A DNA stretch of 54,062 bases, from positions 1 through 54,062 of the forward strand of contig JBEPZO010000011.1 of assembly GCA_041640815.1 (NCBI GenBank), given 5' to 3'. The notes below the pieces were generated by a model, which did no database searches, was not told the DNA's origin, and saw nothing but the letters and a program-made list of their open reading frames with translations. A program made the position numbers and the translations under genes. Positions 24,905 through 33,255 of this stretch are shown here, piece after piece (the first letter of the stretch is position 1; every line of letters begins with the position of its first letter). The DNA comes from JANWZL01 sp041640815 (GTDB lineage Bacteria > Pseudomonadota > Gammaproteobacteria > Burkholderiales > Thiobacillaceae).

Positions 24905-25165
24905 TCAAGACGAGCCCGTGAGACTGGCGCGGATGGCCAGCAACTCGCCGCGCGCATCTGCGCCCCACTCCTCGTAGCGATGCGCCGTGCGCCGATACCA
25001 GTAGCGGCTGTTCCAGTCATCGCCCTCGATCTTGTGCAGCACGGCATGGATCCAGCAGCTCATGGGGTCGCGCTCGTCTTGCTGCACGATGCGATGCGCG
25101 GCGTGCCAGTCGCCAGCCAGGGTTGCATCCACTGCTTGAAGCAACAGATCACGGTCCATATACAA
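24905..25165 (-). CDS. Conserved small protein of unknown function
   Basis: This 86-residue soluble protein begins MYMDRDLLLQAVDATLAGDW and contains the striking stretch CWIHAVLHKIEGDDWNSRYW, a pattern I associate with short hypothetical proteins widespread in betaproteobacteria. The helical, TPR-like start (AVDATLAGDWHAAHRIVQQD) suggests a protein-interaction fold. No signal peptide or catalytic motif is seen. It converges on the EAL gene. The start may be the Met at residue 3. Confidence 0.75.
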   Translation of the reverse strand: MYMDRDLLLQAVDATLAGDWHAAHRIVQQDERDPMSCWIHAVLHKIEGDDWNSRYWYRRTAHRYEEWGADARGELLAIRASLTGSS

Positions 25166-25520
25166 AGGGATCGCCGTTAGTGAACAACCTCACTGTTCCG
25201 CTGTCGGCCTGCCGGCAGGCAGTGCGGAACAAGGCCTATGTTTTCCATTGCATCCGGGCCTGCTCACATCACCTGATTGCTGCCCCCCTGCCGTCGATGT
25301 GGTGCTCACCCTCGGCAAACCAAACTGCCTAGCCTTCCCGGCCATCATGTGACTTTTCGGTTGATTGTTTCGCTGTGTCTGAATTGTATCAAGGCGGCCT
25401 TGTTCATGCGCGTTGCCTCTTTCGGATGCAGATACTCTACCCTGGCGCAAGAGCGTACGGGCAAGCAGGGTCAAAGACACCCTGTTCCATTATTGCCGGA
25501 TTTCTGCGCGTAAACTCTCG
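25166..25520. other. Non-coding interval with a palindromic hairpin
   Basis: No convincing gene is present in these 355 bp. At about 25195-25229, gttccgc and gcggaac flank the palindrome ctgccggcag, giving a strong hairpin without an obvious T run. The minus-strand 96-codon ORF here has unlikely composition and was not accepted. Confidence 0.6.
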
Positions 25521-26414
25521 TCAATGGCTGGCTGCCACCACGAGCACGTCTGCTACCGCTTCTGCCAGCACGTGCTTGGTCACGCTGCCCAAGAGCAGCT
25601 CCTCCAACATGCCCTGGCCGTGCTTGCCCATGACGATGAGGTCGCAATCGAGCTCCTGTTCCTGGATAAGGATCAGGCGCGACGCCTCGCCGTGCAGGGA
25701 GAGTAAGCGCAGCTGGCGATCGCCCTCGCCGATTTGGGCGGCTAGATCCTGCAGCCGGGCTTGCGCGTCCGCGCGTGCAGCGTTGAGATAGCGGCCCAAG
25801 GTCTCCTCCTCGACACCGGCATAGCGCAGCTTAGACTCGAACGGGGCCTCGAAGGCATGAAACAGGATCAGCTGCGCATTCGGTGCGATGGCGTGCGCTA
25901 GCCGTACGACCTGCCCGGAACAGGCGGAGAAGTCGACCGGCACCAATACCCGCCTGTAAGGCACGCGCGGTGGCTGCTTGACCACCAGGATGGGTTTGTG
26001 CGTTCGTCGCAGCAGGCGCTCGGATGTCGTGCCGACGAGCAGCCGGCTGAGGTAGCCCTCGCCGCGTGCGCCGACGACGATGACCTCGGCATCGCGGGCA
26101 TCGGCCTCTTCGAGGATGGCGCTCAACACCCGGCCGGATACCAGGGCTGTCGCTGCCGAGACGCCACAGCGCGGCCCCCACTGCGCCACCAGGTCAGTCA
26201 GCTGCTGGCGCGCCGCGTCCCGAAGGCGCTGCTCGACCGGCCCTGAGGCAGTGCCGAACAGGTGTCGCAACTCATCGAGTGCGCCCTGACTCAGCACGTG
26301 CAGGAGGGTCAGCTCGGCACCGGTCTCGCCGGCGATGAGGAAGGCACGCGCCACGGCATGCCGGGCAGGGGCGGAAAGGTCGGTGGCGGCAAGCAGGCGT
26401 GCGATAGGCTTCAT
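25521..26414 (-). CDS. Tandem universal stress protein (two UspA domains)
   Basis: This 297-residue protein is a fusion of two Usp domains (about 1-145 and 150-297). Both carry the ATP-binding signature G-2x-G-9x-G(S/T): GARGEGYLSRLLVGT in the first and GKHGQGMLEELLLGS in the second. It is thus likely an ATP-binding Usp pair folding as an internal dimer. Its start overlaps the stop of the antiporter gene by 4 bp. It is the last gene of an ATPase-antiporter-Usp operon, which suggests stress or ion homeostasis signalling. Confidence 0.93.
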   Translation of the reverse strand: MKPIARLLAATDLSAPARHAVARAFLIAGETGAELTLLHVLSQGALDELRHLFGTASGPVEQRLRDAARQQLTDLVAQWGPRCGVSAATALVSGRVLSAILEEADARDAEVIVVGARGEGYLSRLLVGTTSERLLRRTHKPILVVKQPPRVPYRRVLVPVDFSACSGQVVRLAHAIAPNAQLILFHAFEAPFESKLRYAGVEEETLGRYLNAARADAQARLQDLAAQIGEGDRQLRLLSLHGEASRLILIQEQELDCDLIVMGKHGQGMLEELLLGSVTKHVLAEAVADVLVVAASH

Positions 26415-28066
26415 GGTAGGTCCTTTTTCGGGCGAATCAGGGCGGCAAGGTGTTCGACGGCGAAATCCACCGCGTCGCGGAAGGGATAGAGTACGGTGGG
26501 AGTGCCCAGGCGTTTCAGGGCCGCGCCTTGGATCTCGTCCCGGGCCACGATGGCCACCTCACCGCCATAGCCACGCGCGCTCAGCGCGTGCAGGAGCACC
26601 CGGTTGGATTCCAGGTCCGGCAGGGTGCTCACCGTCCAGGATACGCCGTCCAAAGGCAGCGTTTCGAGAAAGTCCGGGTCCTGACCATCGCCGAAGCGCA
26701 CGCTGAGCCCCTGCCGGCGTAGCCGTCTGACCACCTCGGGATCGAACTCCACCCCCAGTACGGAAAACCCTGCCTCCATCAAGCGGCGTGCCAGCCGTTC
26801 GCCGTAGCGACCGAGCCCGAACACCACGACATCGGGGGTGCGCGTGCTGTGCGCCTGCCGCTCCATCGCCAGCTCGCGATGCGGCCGTCGGCGCTCGAAC
26901 ACCTTAAGCCAGGGTGCCAGGCGTTCGTAGAGCGGCTGCGAGTAAAGGATCATGTAGGTGGATAGCGCGATGGTGACCACCCCCACGAGGGTGGTGAGGC
27001 CTAGGGCCTCCATGCCTACGTGGCCCAAGCTGATGCCCATGGCGACGAAGACGATGGAAAACTCACTGATCTGGGCCACCGTCAGCCCTGCCAGGAAGCT
27101 GGTGCGCTTGCGGTAGCCCATCCAGCCCATGATGGCCATGACGATCAGCGGGTTGCCGATGAGGACGAAGGCGGAGAGGATGGCCGCCGGCCACAGCTCG
27201 TCACCCAGGGTGGAGAAATCTAGCTTGGTGCCCAGGTCGATGAAGAAGAACAGCAGGAGAAAGTCGCGGATGCCGGCGAGCCGGGCACCGATGGCCTCGC
27301 GATAGGCCGTGGAGGCCAGAGAGAAACCGGCCAGGAAGGCCCCTGCCTCCTTGGAAAAGCCGCCCCACTCGCCGAGGGCGGCCAGTCCCGTACCCCAGGC
27401 GATGGCGAAGATGAGCAACAGCTCCTGAGCGCGCGCCATCACCGCCACCAGACGCGGTAACACGTAGCGCATGAGGACAAACAGCGCCAGCACGGCGATC
27501 GACACGCGTGCAAGTAACGGGCCCACAACCTCGAGAAACACGGCCTCGCCAGCGCCACGCAGGGCGCTCATGGCCATCATGGCGATCACCACGGCGATGT
27601 CCTGCACGATGAGAAAGCCCACGGCGATGCGTCCGTGCAGGCTGTCGAGTTCGCGCTTGTCGGAGAGCAGCTTGACGATGATGATGGTGCTGGAGAAGGT
27701 GAGCGCCACCGCGACGTAAAGCGCCTCCATGAGGTCCTTGCCAAGGGCCAGGATGATGAGGAAGCCGAACAAGATGGTGAAGGCGAGCTGGCCCAGACCG
27801 GTTGCCAGGGCCACGGGACCGATGTGGCGCACATGCTCTAGATCGAGCTTCAAACCGACCAGGAAGAGGAGCACCGCCACACCGATCTGAGCCAGGAGAT
27901 CGATCTGGTCATATGCCTGCACGAGGCCGAATCCCACCGGACCCACGAGGATGCCGACGGCGATGTAGGCGATGAGCACCGGCTGCTTGAGGTGCTGGGC
28001 CACAGCCCCGACGGCGGCGGCGACACCGAGCAACAGCGCCATCTCGGCGAAGGGCGCGGCAGTCAC
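26411..28066 (-). CDS. CPA2-family cation/proton antiporter with RCK (TrkA-N) domain
   Basis: This 551-residue protein has a 12 to 13 helix Na/H exchanger domain (residues 5-385; AVLLFLVGLKLDLEHVRHIG, ALTFSSTIIIVKLLSDKREL, GFLIVQDIAVVIA). A cytosolic RCK_N domain (about 415-545) with the dinucleotide motif VVVFGLGRYGERLAR follows. The layout matches KefB/YbaL-type K+ efflux systems gated by nucleotide or ligand. It overlaps the upstream P-type ATPase gene by 4 bp and the downstream Usp gene by 4 bp. The transported ion is not decided by sequence. Confidence 0.92.
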   Translation of the reverse strand: MTAAPFAEMALLLGVAAAVGAVAQHLKQPVLIAYIAVGILVGPVGFGLVQAYDQIDLLAQIGVAVLLFLVGLKLDLEHVRHIGPVALATGLGQLAFTILFGFLIILALGKDLMEALYVAVALTFSSTIIIVKLLSDKRELDSLHGRIAVGFLIVQDIAVVIAMMAMSALRGAGEAVFLEVVGPLLARVSIAVLALFVLMRYVLPRLVAVMARAQELLLIFAIAWGTGLAALGEWGGFSKEAGAFLAGFSLASTAYREAIGARLAGIRDFLLLFFFIDLGTKLDFSTLGDELWPAAILSAFVLIGNPLIVMAIMGWMGYRKRTSFLAGLTVAQISEFSIVFVAMGISLGHVGMEALGLTTLVGVVTIALSTYMILYSQPLYERLAPWLKVFERRRPHRELAMERQAHSTRTPDVVVFGLGRYGERLARRLMEAGFSVLGVEFDPEVVRRLRRQGLSVRFGDGQDPDFLETLPLDGVSWTVSTLPDLESNRVLLHALSARGYGGEVAIVARDEIQGAALKRLGTPTVLYPFRDAVDFAVEHLAALIRPKKDLP

Positions 28067-30777
28067 GATCGCTCACCTGGCTGCGTGTGACGCCGCAGCA
28101 GCGCCTTTTCCGCTTCCACCGCGAGCAGCACCAAAACGCCGAAGACGAGGATGCGGCCCCACGTAGCCAAGTCGAGGGCGGCGGTGTGGAACAGGGTCTG
28201 CATCAGCGGCACGTAGGTAAAGGCGAGCTGCAGCGACAGGAGCACGCCTATGGCGAGCCAGACGTAGCGGTTGCCGCTTAACCCCTCCCAGGACAACACC
28301 GGATAGATGAGCCGCCGGCAGTTGAAGAGATAGAACACCTCGCCCAGCATGAGCAGATTGACGGTTGCGGTGCGCGCCAGCTCGATGCTTGCGCCGCGCG
28401 CGAGTTCCCACATGAATAGTCCCAGGCTGCCACCGACCAACAGCGCCGAGACGAAGGCCACACGCCAGAGCATGAAGGGGGTGAGGATGGGCTGCCGCGG
28501 CGCTCTGGGCGGGCGGCGCATGATGTCAGGTTCAGCCGGTTCGAAGGCGAGTGCCAGGGCCAGGGTGATGGCAGTGACCATGTTCACCCAAAGGATCTGC
28601 ACGGGGGTGATGGGCAGCTCAGGCAGTCCCAGCAGGATGGCCGCTAACAACACGCCAGCCTGGCCGCCGTTGGTAGGTAGGATGAAGACGATGGCCTTGC
28701 GGATGTTGTCATAGATGGCGCGACCTTCCTCGACGGCAGCGGCAATGGTGGCGAAGTTGTCGTCGGCGAGCACGATCTCGGCCGCCTCCTTCGCCGCCTC
28801 GGTGCCCTTAAGACCCATGGCAACGCCCACGTCGGCGCGCTTCAGGGCGGGGGCGTCGTTCACGCCGTCGCCGGTCATGGCCACCACTTCGCCTTTCGCC
28901 TGCAAGGCCTCGACCAGGCGCAACTTGTGCTCCGGGCTGGCACGAGCGAAGACCTCGGTCGCGACGGCTACCCGCTCGAGCTGCTCGGCGTCCATGTGCT
29001 CGATCTCGGCACCGGTGATGGCATGGATCTCGTCCGCGAGCTTAAGCTCGGCACCAATTGCGGCTGCAGTGGCGACGTGGTCGCCAGTGATCATCTTCAC
29101 GCGTATGCCTGCAGCGCGACACTCAGCCACTGCCCGGATCGCCTCCTCGCGCGGCGGGTCGGCTAGCCCCGCCACCGCCAACAAGGTGAAACCGCCTGCC
29201 TCGACGTCGGCAAAAGCGAGTTCGCGCTGTCCCGGTGCGGCCGGCTTGACGGCCAGAGCCAGTAGCCGCATGCCGCGCCCCGCTGCCGCATCCATCGCCG
29301 CCTGCCAGTCCTCCGGCACAAGGGGCCGATCCCCCCCTTTACCCCGCGCCTGGGTGCAGAGGCCAAGCAGCCGCTCCGGCGCGCCCTTGAGAAAGATGTG
29401 GCCATCGCCGGCGTGGTCGTGATGCAGGGTGGCCATGAAGCGATGCTGCGATTCGAAAGGGATCACATCGATGCGCAGCAGGGATTCGGCCTCGAACTTA
29501 GGATCCAGCCCCGTTTTCAGGGCCAAGGTGATCAGCGCCCCCTCGGTGGGGTCGCCGGTGAGCTGCCACTGCCCCTGTCTGAGCTCGAGGGTGGCGTCGT
29601 TGCATAACAGGGCCACGCGCGCGATGTCGTAAAGGAGGGGATGGTCCTCGACCCTCACCTCGGCACCAGCCAGTTCGAAGCCGCCGTGCGGGGCATAGCC
29701 GGTACCGGTGACAGTGAACACGTCCTCGGCGGTGATCACTGTCTGCACGGTCATCTCGTTGCGCGTGAGCGTGCCGGTCTTGTCCGAGCAGATCACCGTA
29801 ACCGAGCCGAGGGCCTCCACCGCCGGTAGCCGGCGCACGATGGCATTGCGGCGGGCCATGGCCTGCACGCCGATGGCCAGGGTGATGGTGAGGATCGCCG
29901 GCAGCCCCTCTGGAATGGCCGCTACCGCCAGGCCCACCGCGGCCAGGAACATCTCGCCGGCAGTGTAGTCCCGCACCAGGGTGCCAAAGGCGAAGGAAAA
30001 GGCGGCAATGGCCAAGATGGCAACAGTGAGCCAGCGACCGAACTGCCGCATTTTTCTGAGCAGCGGCGTCTGCAGTCCCTCCACCTCGGCCAGCATGCGG
30101 CTGATGCGGCCGATTTCGGTGGCGGGGCCGGTGGCCGTTACCACGCCGGTGGCTTGGCCGTAGGTGACCAGGGTGCCGGACCAGGCCATGCTGGCCCGAT
30201 CGCCCAGCGGCGCATCCGCGGCCACCGCCTGCGTTTGCTTCTCCACCGCCACCGACTCGCCGGTAAGGGCCGCCTCCTCCACACGCAGGCTCTTGACCTC
30301 GATCAGGCGCAGGTCGGCCGGCACCCGGTCGCCAGAGCTGACGAAAACGATATCGCCTGGCACCAGCTCGGCCGCATCGATCTCCCGCCGACGGCCGTCG
30401 CGCAGCACCTGTGCACGCGGCGAGAGCATACCGCGGATCGCATCCAGCGCCGCCTCTGCCTTGCCCTCCTGGATGAAGCCGATGGCGGCGTTGATCACCA
30501 CCACGCCCAGGATGACCAGACTGTCCACCCAATGACCCATGGCCGCGGTAACGACAGCCGCGGCAAGGAGGACGTAGATCAAAACGTCATTAAACTGCAG
30601 CAGAAAGCGCACCAGCGGGCCTCGCTTATTAGGCGGCGGCAGCTGGTTGCGGCCGTAGCGCATCAGACGTGACGCCGCCTCGGCAGAGGTCAGGCCGTCA
30701 CGGCGCGCCTCGAGGGCCTGCAGGGTTTCGTCGACGGTGCGGGCGTGCCAGGCGGCTGCGGGTTGAGCGCTTGTCAT
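28063..30777 (-). CDS. P-type cation-transporting ATPase (P2-like)
   Basis: This 904-residue pump has an N-terminal cation ATPase domain, actuator motif LTGES, the phosphorylation site CSDKTGTLTRNEM, the nucleotide-binding domain with KGAPERLL, the hinge MTGDGVNDAPALK and about ten membrane helices. M4 carries PEGLPA as in Ca-type pumps, but M6 reads WVNMVTAITLAL, with Ala where SERCA has the Ca-binding Asp after NxxT. The ion is therefore uncertain: calcium, or a monovalent ion. It heads a coupled operon with the CPA2 antiporter and Usp. Confidence 0.93.
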   Translation of the reverse strand: MTSAQPAAAWHARTVDETLQALEARRDGLTSAEAASRLMRYGRNQLPPPNKRGPLVRFLLQFNDVLIYVLLAAAVVTAAMGHWVDSLVILGVVVINAAIGFIQEGKAEAALDAIRGMLSPRAQVLRDGRRREIDAAELVPGDIVFVSSGDRVPADLRLIEVKSLRVEEAALTGESVAVEKQTQAVAADAPLGDRASMAWSGTLVTYGQATGVVTATGPATEIGRISRMLAEVEGLQTPLLRKMRQFGRWLTVAILAIAAFSFAFGTLVRDYTAGEMFLAAVGLAVAAIPEGLPAILTITLAIGVQAMARRNAIVRRLPAVEALGSVTVICSDKTGTLTRNEMTVQTVITAEDVFTVTGTGYAPHGGFELAGAEVRVEDHPLLYDIARVALLCNDATLELRQGQWQLTGDPTEGALITLALKTGLDPKFEAESLLRIDVIPFESQHRFMATLHHDHAGDGHIFLKGAPERLLGLCTQARGKGGDRPLVPEDWQAAMDAAAGRGMRLLALAVKPAAPGQRELAFADVEAGGFTLLAVAGLADPPREEAIRAVAECRAAGIRVKMITGDHVATAAAIGAELKLADEIHAITGAEIEHMDAEQLERVAVATEVFARASPEHKLRLVEALQAKGEVVAMTGDGVNDAPALKRADVGVAMGLKGTEAAKEAAEIVLADDNFATIAAAVEEGRAIYDNIRKAIVFILPTNGGQAGVLLAAILLGLPELPITPVQILWVNMVTAITLALALAFEPAEPDIMRRPPRAPRQPILTPFMLWRVAFVSALLVGGSLGLFMWELARGASIELARTATVNLLMLGEVFYLFNCRRLIYPVLSWEGLSGNRYVWLAIGVLLSLQLAFTYVPLMQTLFHTAALDLATWGRILVFGVLVLLAVEAEKALLRRHTQPGERS

Positions 30778-30940
30778 GCGATCCCTCTGCGAACGGTGTC
30801 AATCTTTGTGACAAAACATTCTGCCCCACATTCCCCCGGCATGTGAGCATGCGTGCGTGTGCAGGGGACATCGGCGGGCGCAGGGCAGGCGTCGTGACCG
30901 TTTGGACTGGCCGCGTGGGTGGCGGGACACGCCGCTTGCG

Positions 30941-31153
30941 TCAGTTGGCTTCCGGCATCGTCACCCGTACCGCCAGCCAGCGCAGGACACAACCCGACTC
31001 GGCTGGCGCGCCCGCCGTGCAGTCCCGGATGATCGACTCTGGTTGCGCGCATTCGCAATAGAGGCGCTCCACCGGTGCGAGTGTCTCCAGGCGGACCGTA
31101 CCCTCGCGCCACTGCGCCAACAGCCGGTTGAGCAGATCGTCGCGTGGCTGCAC
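30941..31153 (-). CDS. Possible small protein of unknown function (70 residues)
   Basis: The ORF begins MQPRDDLLNRLLAQWREGTV and contains four cysteines (YCECAQ, RDCTAG, SGCVLRW). Codon choice is GC-rich at third positions like its neighbours, and it starts 6 bp after the preceding 37-codon ORF. No family is recognised. It could be a genuine last gene of the DUF502 operon or a chance frame. Confidence 0.4.
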   Translation of the reverse strand: MQPRDDLLNRLLAQWREGTVRLETLAPVERLYCECAQPESIIRDCTAGAPAESGCVLRWLAVRVTMPEAN

Positions 31154-31159
31154 AGGGGG

Positions 31160-31273
31160 TCACGCATCGAGGCGCAGGTAATACACTGTGCGCGGGCGCC
31201 CATCCGACCGCCCCTCGGCGAGTAGCCACCAGAACAGAGCGAAGCGCAATGCCTTGCGCAGGATGGCAATCAT
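31160..31273 (-). CDS. Possible 37-residue small protein coupled to the DUF502 gene
   Basis: The ATG at 31273 overlaps the DUF502 stop as ATGA, typical of translational coupling. The product, starting MIAILRKALRFALFWWLLAE, has one hydrophobic N-terminal segment and a basic C-terminus. Too short to assign. Confidence 0.4.
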   Translation of the reverse strand: MIAILRKALRFALFWWLLAEGRSDGRPRTVYYLRLDA

Positions 31274-31992
31274 TCCGTAGCGGCCGCCTGCGCCGAAGGC
31301 GAAGCGTTGAAGCGCACTTGGTCCGGCGCGTTGGTGCCGCCGGTCATGACGAAGGACATCGCCTCCTCCACACTCCAATCGGTCTGCACGACGTCGTCCA
31401 GGGGCACGATCTCGATGTAGCCGGAGGTGGGATTGGGCGAGGTGGGCACGTAGACCGCAGCAAGCTTGCGTCCCGTATCGGGGTCGGTCATCACCTTGGT
31501 GACGAAACCCACCGCCTTCATCTCCGGTGAGGGGAAGCTGATCAACACCACGCGCTGACCGGAAACGGGCGGTTCCCGTAGGGTCTCCAGGAAGCGCTTG
31601 GTCGCCCCGTAGATGGTCTGCACCACGGGCAGCCGCGCCAGCACACGCTCCATGAGCGCCAACAACTGCCGCCCGACCACCATGGAGGTGATTAGCCCCA
31701 CGGCATAGAGCCCGACCAGGGTCACCAGCGCGGCCAGCAGGTACTGGCTAGTGGGATGGAGCAGCCACTCGGCCAAAGGTTCAGAGAGCGGGCGCACGCC
31801 AAGGGCGACGCCGCGCAGAATGGGCGTGCCGGTCCGCGCCAAGAGGCTAAAGAGGAAATCGAGCACGAACCAGGTCACCCAGAGCGGCGTCACGGTGAAA
31901 AAGCCGATCAGGAGATAGCGCAAGAAGTGTGGCTTGACCGCCTTGCCGCTGGGCCGTGCCTGTCGCCGGGCGGGTTCGCGGGTGATTCTCAT
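31270..31992 (-). CDS. DUF502 family membrane protein
   Basis: This 240-residue protein has two hydrophobic helices near residues 23-50 (YLLIGFFTVTPLWVTWFVLD) and 75-100 (YLLAALVTLVGLYAVGLITS), followed by a cytosolic beta-rich domain (ERVLARLPVVQTIYGATKRF, VVLISFPSPEMKAVGFVTKV, VYVPTSPNPTSGYIEIVP). This matches DUF502, a conserved membrane protein of unknown function. Start at 31992 was chosen because the upstream 57 residues of the open frame are Cys/Arg-rich and out of character. Confidence 0.9.
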   Translation of the reverse strand: MRITREPARRQARPSGKAVKPHFLRYLLIGFFTVTPLWVTWFVLDFLFSLLARTGTPILRGVALGVRPLSEPLAEWLLHPTSQYLLAALVTLVGLYAVGLITSMVVGRQLLALMERVLARLPVVQTIYGATKRFLETLREPPVSGQRVVLISFPSPEMKAVGFVTKVMTDPDTGRKLAAVYVPTSPNPTSGYIEIVPLDDVVQTDWSVEEAMSFVMTGGTNAPDQVRFNASPSAQAAATE

Positions 31993-32041
31993 GTCAGTCA
32001 GCTTGCCATAGCGCTCGCCACCTTGCCATCCTAGTCGGAAC

Positions 32042-33064
32042 TCAGCGCCGGATGCAGAAGGCAGGCAGTCGCGCGTCCACCTCGGCGCCGGATGGCAGGC
32101 TGCGCGTCGGATCGTGCAGCCAGGTGGCGATGTCCGCGAGCACCGTCGCCGCCTGCAAGTCACGGGTGAGCAGGTGCCAGCCCTCGCGATAGACCGCCAG
32201 CCGATGTAGGGGGGAAGCGGGTCGGGCGGCGAGCCAGCGACAGGTCGGGCGCCTGGGGATGATCTGGTCGCGCTCGCCGTAGAGGATCAGAGTGGGCAGT
32301 TCAGCCGGCGGCGTACTGGCGAGGGCCTGATCCATGAGATCGGCGAGCCCCCACAGGGCCTCCACCCGCGTGTCCTTGATCACCAGGGTGTCCTCGCGCA
32401 GCTTTTTCAGCGCCGCATCGTTGTCGGTGGCGCGGATGTTAAGGCCGCGCGCGGACAGCGTGGCGGTGGGGAAGGTGTGGGCGAGCAGCCAAAGAGCAGC
32501 ACGCTGCAACCAGGGCATGGTCTCGCGCCCCCATACCGCCGGCGCCAGCAGGATCAGCCCGTCCGTCCAATCGCCAGGGAAGGCCGTGAGCGCAGCCAAG
32601 GCCACGGCGCCGCCCATGCTCTCCCCGAGCAGATAGAGGGGTAGCCCCGGATGGCGCGCACGGATGAGGCGCGCCGCCAGGTACACGTCGGCGGCCATAC
32701 GCTGCTCGCCATACCAGCCGCCGGCGCCGACGGTTTCGCCGAAACCGCGCTGGTCGAAGGCATAGACCGCCACCCCCCTAGCGGCGAGGAATTCCCCCGT
32801 CTCCTCGAACGCGCGCCGGTAGTCGTTGAAACCGTGCAGGGCGAGGACGACGGCAGTGAGCTCGCCCGTGGGTTGCCAGATGGAGAGCGGCAGGCGCATG
32901 CCGTCGTCGGCAAGGAGGTGATCGGGGTTGAGGGCTGGGGCCGTCACGACGGTCGGTAGGGTCTGCAGCCGAGGCGTGGCGCAGCCGGCCATGATGGCGA
33001 AAACGAGCGCGAGCCAGCGCGTGCGGACGGAGGTTGCAGCATGGACCACAAGGCGCATCGGCAC
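32042..33064 (-). CDS. Alpha/beta hydrolase lipoprotein (monoacylglycerol lipase-like)
   Basis: This 340-residue protein has a lipoprotein signal with lipobox IMAGC near residue 28, so it is probably anchored in the envelope. The hydrolase fold shows LALHGFNDYRRAF, the YAFDQRGFGETVG strand, the nucleophile elbow GESMGG and late motifs LILYGERDQIIPRR (acid) and EGWHLLTRD (His). The serine-aquatic lipase type resembles YtpA/PldB lysophospholipases. It lies 49 bp upstream of the DUF502 gene on the same strand. Confidence 0.88.
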   Translation of the reverse strand: MPMRLVVHAATSVRTRWLALVFAIMAGCATPRLQTLPTVVTAPALNPDHLLADDGMRLPLSIWQPTGELTAVVLALHGFNDYRRAFEETGEFLAARGVAVYAFDQRGFGETVGAGGWYGEQRMAADVYLAARLIRARHPGLPLYLLGESMGGAVALAALTAFPGDWTDGLILLAPAVWGRETMPWLQRAALWLLAHTFPTATLSARGLNIRATDNDAALKKLREDTLVIKDTRVEALWGLADLMDQALASTPPAELPTLILYGERDQIIPRRPTCRWLAARPASPLHRLAVYREGWHLLTRDLQAATVLADIATWLHDPTRSLPSGAEVDARLPAFCIRR

Positions 33065-33153
33065 AGCATTTTACCGACACCGCCTGGTGCTCGCAGGGCG
33101 CTACAGCGTCGAGGTCTAATCGGATAGTGTTGCAGACCCGGCCGGATGCAGAC

Positions 33154-33176
33154 AAAAAGGGCGCCTTAAGGCGCCC
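33154..33176 (-). terminator. Rho-independent terminator after amtB
   Basis: On the minus strand the perfect palindrome GGGCGCCTTAAGGCGCCC (33176-33159) is followed by TTTTT (33158-33154), about 80 bp beyond the amtB stop. It ends the torF-glnK-amtB transcript. Confidence 0.85.
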
Positions 33177-33255
33177 CCGAATCCCGCCTGAAGGTGCTCA
33201 GGCGTGACGCAAATACCTGAATCGCGACGGGCCGGGGCATGCCCGACCCGGCGGG

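Noticed and set aside
25190..25480. 96-codon minus-strand ORF
   Set aside because: Composition and codon use unlike neighbours, no recognisable motif, and it covers a strong hairpin.
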